Source: an uncultured Bacilli bacterium | Lineage (GTDB): Bacteria > Bacillota_I > Bacilli_A > RF39 > UBA660 | Reading direction: 5' to 3' | Assembly: GCA_947624475.1 (NCBI GenBank) | Contig: CANQKK010000030.1 | Location: 1 to 8,308, forward strand | DNA: 8,308 nt | Shown: piece after piece, positions 6,629 to 8,308 of the stretch | Layout of the letters: the number at the start of each line of letters is the position of its first letter | Numbering within the stretch: position 1 is the first letter of the stretch | Notes under the pieces: model-generated | Database searches by the model: none | What the model was told of the DNA's origin: nothing | What the model saw: only the letters and a program-made list of their open reading frames with translations | Translations under genes and position numbers: made by a program

Positions 6629-6898
6629 TAGATCAATATTTTATTGCTTTTGATAAGGAAATGATAAAAAAATATAATAATGATAGTAATAAATTTAGTC
6701 TTAATATAATTTGAAAAAGTTTTTTTAGATGAAAATGGAAGATTGAAATGAAATATATATTTAAAGACAATAAATGATTTTGAAAAATTAACTGGTAAAA
6801 GATATGAAGTAGTAGATAAAAACATTAATTTTTTAAAAGAAGAAATTATGAAGAACATTTTTTCTTTGGCGGTTGTTACAATAGATTTTTATAAATAA
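6622..6898 (+). pseudogene. Decayed coding sequence between methyltransferase and nuclease
   Basis: About 275 bp reads as protein only if repaired. Frame 1 is open from 6622 to TGA at 6712-6714 (including IDQYFIAFDKEMIKKYN). After a one-base shift near 6709, frame 2 continues with EKVFLDENGRLK, hits TGA at 6749-6751, and then runs on with LTGKRYEVVDKNINFLKEE to TAA at 6896-6898. The stop replaces what reads naturally as Trp (TGG to TGA). No start codon with a ribosome binding site exists for an independent gene. A one-base shift near 6620 would instead join it to the methyltransferase C-terminus (DEI then EVIDQYF), so it may be that protein's lost tail of about 90 residues. A broken small third gene is the alternative. 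I do not recognise the protein family. Confidence 0.55.
6650..6678 (+). promoter_or_regulatory. Near-consensus promoter inside the M-R interval, likely for the nuclease
   Basis: TTGATA (6650-6655) and TATAAT (6673-6678) are separated by 17 bp: 11 of 12 consensus positions, better than the promoter upstream of the methyltransferase. Transcription would start near 6685, about 240 bases before the nuclease ATG. It could express the nuclease separately from the methyltransferase. Chance occurrence in A+T-rich DNA cannot be excluded. Confidence 0.5.
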
Positions 6899-6922
6899 TT
6901 TATATGAAGGGAGTTGATTGTA

Positions 6923-8041
6923 ATGAATAAAGTACCTTTAACAAAGTTACAGAAAGAGATAATGAAAGAATTTTATTCTATGGAAAAAACAAAAGTTATT
7001 TTTGATAAAGTAGAAAGAGATGCGTTATGGAAAAGAGCGACTTCTAGAGATGATGCTTTTGATTTTCCTTTTTTAGAATTGAAATGTCCAGCACTTTCTC
7101 ATCAAATTATAAAAAGTTACGAATCAGGTAAAAATATTCAATCAGCAGTATTTAGCGAGTGCGTTTATGCTCAAACATTTGCTAATATGTTACATCTTGA
7201 TAATTTTTATAATTGTTTAGAAAGAGATAATGTTATTCCAAGCAATATTGAAGAATTGTTAAAATCTTATTTTCTCTATCCAAGATATGTTTATACAAAT
7301 AGTGATAAATCAAGAATGCTAATCCAAGCAGGTGGTTGTAATGGTATTGATAGTGCATTAATTACAGCAATTGATTTAAATATATTTACAATTGAATTTA
7401 AAGAACCAGGAGCAAAAACTAGTGAACCAGATTTACCTAAATATGGGGAAGATGGTTTGTTAAAAATTACTGATGATTTTAATGAAAGATATCCACAATT
7501 TCATGATATGTTATCTGAACATATAGGATTAAATTTTTTTGAAGTAATTGGAAACAATATTCATGATTTTAGTCCAGAAAGTGTTAATATTGCGGTTACA
7601 AATAATTATAGCAAAAAGTATGCTGATGTAATTTGTACAGAAGATATTAATGGATATTTAGTAATGCTACCTGTTAATCAAGTATCATTATGGGCTGAAA
7701 TTGAGGGAGAAATTAGATCTGCTGGAAGAAATCATTATAATGTATGGACACCAAATACTTTAAGAAGATTTTTAAGGGAATTGGGTGCGGTTTTCAATGG
7801 TGATATTATAACCGTTAATAAAGATCGACTAGGTATAAGAACTGAAAGAGGAGGGAACGGAAAAATATCTGGATATAAGATTACGCCATTATTCTTCGTT
7901 TATGTTGATGACTGTGATGATGACGGTTCGTCTGTAACATTTGATATTTCAAAAGTTCAACAATTAAATCCTACAGTTGCTGGGAAAATGTTTTTTAAGA
8001 AATTAGAATATAATAATGTTAAAGAATATTACAATTTTTAG
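6923..8041 (+). CDS. Putative Type II restriction endonuclease, PD-(D/E)XK fold
   Basis: The 372-residue product is most likely the cutting partner of the upstream adenine methyltransferase. Its only clear motif fits a PD-(D/E)XK nuclease core: CNGIDSALI with Asp143, followed about 15 residues later by IFTIEFKEPG with Glu158 and Lys160 (E-x-K). A charged loop, EPDLPKYGEDG, follows. The helical N-terminal part (about 1-125) and the mixed C-terminal part have no motif I can name; WAEIEGEIRSAGRNHY lies at about 257-272. The ATG at 6923 is chosen because AAGGGAG (6907-6913) is 9 bases away; an in-frame TTG at 6914 would add three residues but abuts that site. Same-strand placement behind a methyltransferase, low GC like its partner, and length typical of Type II enzymes support the call. 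I do not recognise the specific endonuclease family or its recognition site. No signal peptide or membrane segment is seen. Confidence 0.75.
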   Translation: MNKVPLTKLQKEIMKEFYSMEKTKVIFDKVERDALWKRATSRDDAFDFPFLELKCPALSHQIIKSYESGKNIQSAVFSECVYAQTFANMLHLDNFYNCLERDNVIPSNIEELLKSYFLYPRYVYTNSDKSRMLIQAGGCNGIDSALITAIDLNIFTIEFKEPGAKTSEPDLPKYGEDGLLKITDDFNERYPQFHDMLSEHIGLNFFEVIGNNIHDFSPESVNIAVTNNYSKKYADVICTEDINGYLVMLPVNQVSLWAEIEGEIRSAGRNHYNVWTPNTLRRFLRELGAVFNGDIITVNKDRLGIRTERGGNGKISGYKITPLFFVYVDDCDDDGSSVTFDISKVQQLNPTVAGKMFFKKLEYNNVKEYYNF

Positions 8042-8045
8042 GAGG
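8040..8045 (+). promoter_or_regulatory. Shine-Dalgarno overlapping the nuclease stop codon
   Basis: AGGAGG starts inside the nuclease TAG (8039-8041) and sits 4 bases before an ATG at 8050. This is the layout of a translationally coupled downstream gene. The reading frame it serves now ends after nine codons (stop 8077-8079), so the site belongs to a dead gene. Confidence 0.7.
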
Positions 8046-8049
8046 ATAA

Positions 8050-8190
8050 ATGAAAATTGATATAACAAATACTAACTAAAAATGTGACATAATTTGTGCC
8101 GATCTTCCTTGGGCTTATTTATTGAAGAAGGAAAGGTGAAACTGGAGGAAACTTTTGCTCAGATGAGCATTATATCATAAATTTTAGTAT
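8050..8190 (+). pseudogene. Remnant of a third operon gene, probably MT-A70-family adenine methyltransferase
   Basis: From the ATG the frame reads MKIDITNTN, then TAA (8077-8079). Past the stop, the same frame continues with KCDIICADLPWAY and LLKKER to TGA at 8137-8139. The block resembles the start of MT-A70-type N6-adenine methyltransferases, which usually read like YDIIYADPPW. Here the catalytic DPPW would have become DLPW, and two Tyr-like positions are Cys. After 8131 coding sense seems to move to another frame (8132 onward, including TGGNF and EHY), implying a frameshift; a second candidate frame ends at 8178-8180. Everything after about 8190 is lost. The gene is therefore dead by an early stop, a catalytic change, a frameshift and truncation. 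The family assignment rests on one short motif and is tentative; the fact of a broken gene is firmer. The right end is approximate. Confidence 0.5.
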
Positions 8191-8194
8191 TTTA

Positions 8195-8221
8195 AAACCC
8201 AAACTATAACAGTTCGGGTTT
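8195..8221 (+). terminator. Imperfect hairpin, possible terminator of the R-M operon
   Basis: AAACCC-A-AACT (8195-8205) pairs with AGTT-C-GGGTTT (8211-8221): 6 bp, one A-C mismatch, then 4 bp, with an ATAAC loop. The downstream side (TAATATCTTT) is only a weak U-tract on the + strand. Read on the - strand, the stem is followed by a short T-run. It could end transcription from either direction, or be a transposon-end or other structural feature. Confidence 0.4.
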
Positions 8222-8308
8222 AATATCTTTCTGGTGCGAGTGGTGTAGATATTTACAACTATTACTTATATTGGTTTAATGGTAGGTAATTAATGCTCAA
8301 TATCATCT
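8222..8308. other. Unassigned right edge of the window
   Basis: No gene can be supported. A short + strand frame between stops (8230-8289) reads SGASGVDIYNYYLYWFNGR and could be the end of a degraded protein, but it has no start or ribosome binding site here. The opposite strand also has only short open stretches. The sequence looks slightly less A+T-rich than the nuclease gene, so a junction with different DNA may lie near 8095-8230. Confidence 0.25.

Noticed and set aside
6712..6751. TGA codons in the decayed region read as Trp (Mycoplasma code), making it intact
   Set aside because: Trp in trxB-adjacent ppdK, the methyltransferase and the nuclease is TGG. TGA read-through alone also does not repair the region, because frame 1 to frame 2 shifts are still needed.
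6574..6858. 94-codon - strand open frame across the M-R interval
   Set aside because: Its composition is the Phe/Ile/Leu/Ser-rich pattern of complemented A-rich coding DNA, and the + strand shows better coding sense.
1..8308. tRNA, rRNA, CRISPR array, complete insertion sequence or prophage genes
   Set aside because: None seen on either strand: no spaced repeat array, no transposase or integrase motifs, no cloverleaf-like segment.

Overview
The window looks like the chromosome of a very A+T-rich, low-GC Firmicute or Mollicutes-like bacterium. The signs are strong AGGAGG-type ribosome binding sites, U-tailed hairpin terminators, TTGACA/TATAAT-type promoters and A/T-ending codons. The Trp codons I checked in the intact genes are TGG and TGA is used as stop, so the standard bacterial code applies, not the Mycoplasma code. 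I cannot name a genus.

Left half (1 to about 4750), housekeeping. The 3' end of rplM (L13) overlaps rpsI (S9) by one base, and a strong intrinsic terminator ends that operon. A near-consensus promoter and a leader of about 190 nt then precede trxB (thioredoxin reductase). Next comes ppdK (pyruvate, phosphate dikinase). Its own promoter sits directly after a 21-bp tandem repeat whose A-tracts recur about every 10.5 bp, the geometry expected of intrinsically bent DNA. A palindrome and an intrinsic terminator close ppdK.

Right half (about 4750 to 8308), an accessory island, visibly richer in A+T than the housekeeping genes. It holds a two-gene Type II-like restriction-modification system on the + strand: a gamma-class N6-adenine DNA methyltransferase (GQYYTP, DVACGTGK, NPPY) and a putative PD-(D/E)XK endonuclease (D143, E158-F-K160). 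A promoter with an inverted repeat over its -10 and start site precedes the methyltransferase. A second, 11/12-consensus promoter lies between the two genes and could give the nuclease its own transcript.

Decay marks both sides of the nuclease. Between the two genes, about 275 bp still reads as protein but needs two frameshifts and one stop read-through; it may be the lost C-terminus of the methyltransferase. Directly after the nuclease stop codon, a gene with a perfect Shine-Dalgarno starts well and dies at codon 10; beyond the stop the same frame reads KCDIICADLPWAY, resembling the DPPW motif of MT-A70-family adenine methyltransferases. The simplest inference is that the island was once a larger M-(x)-R-M2 operon that has been eroded to a two-gene core. 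The last 90 bp carry an imperfect hairpin and nothing I can identify.
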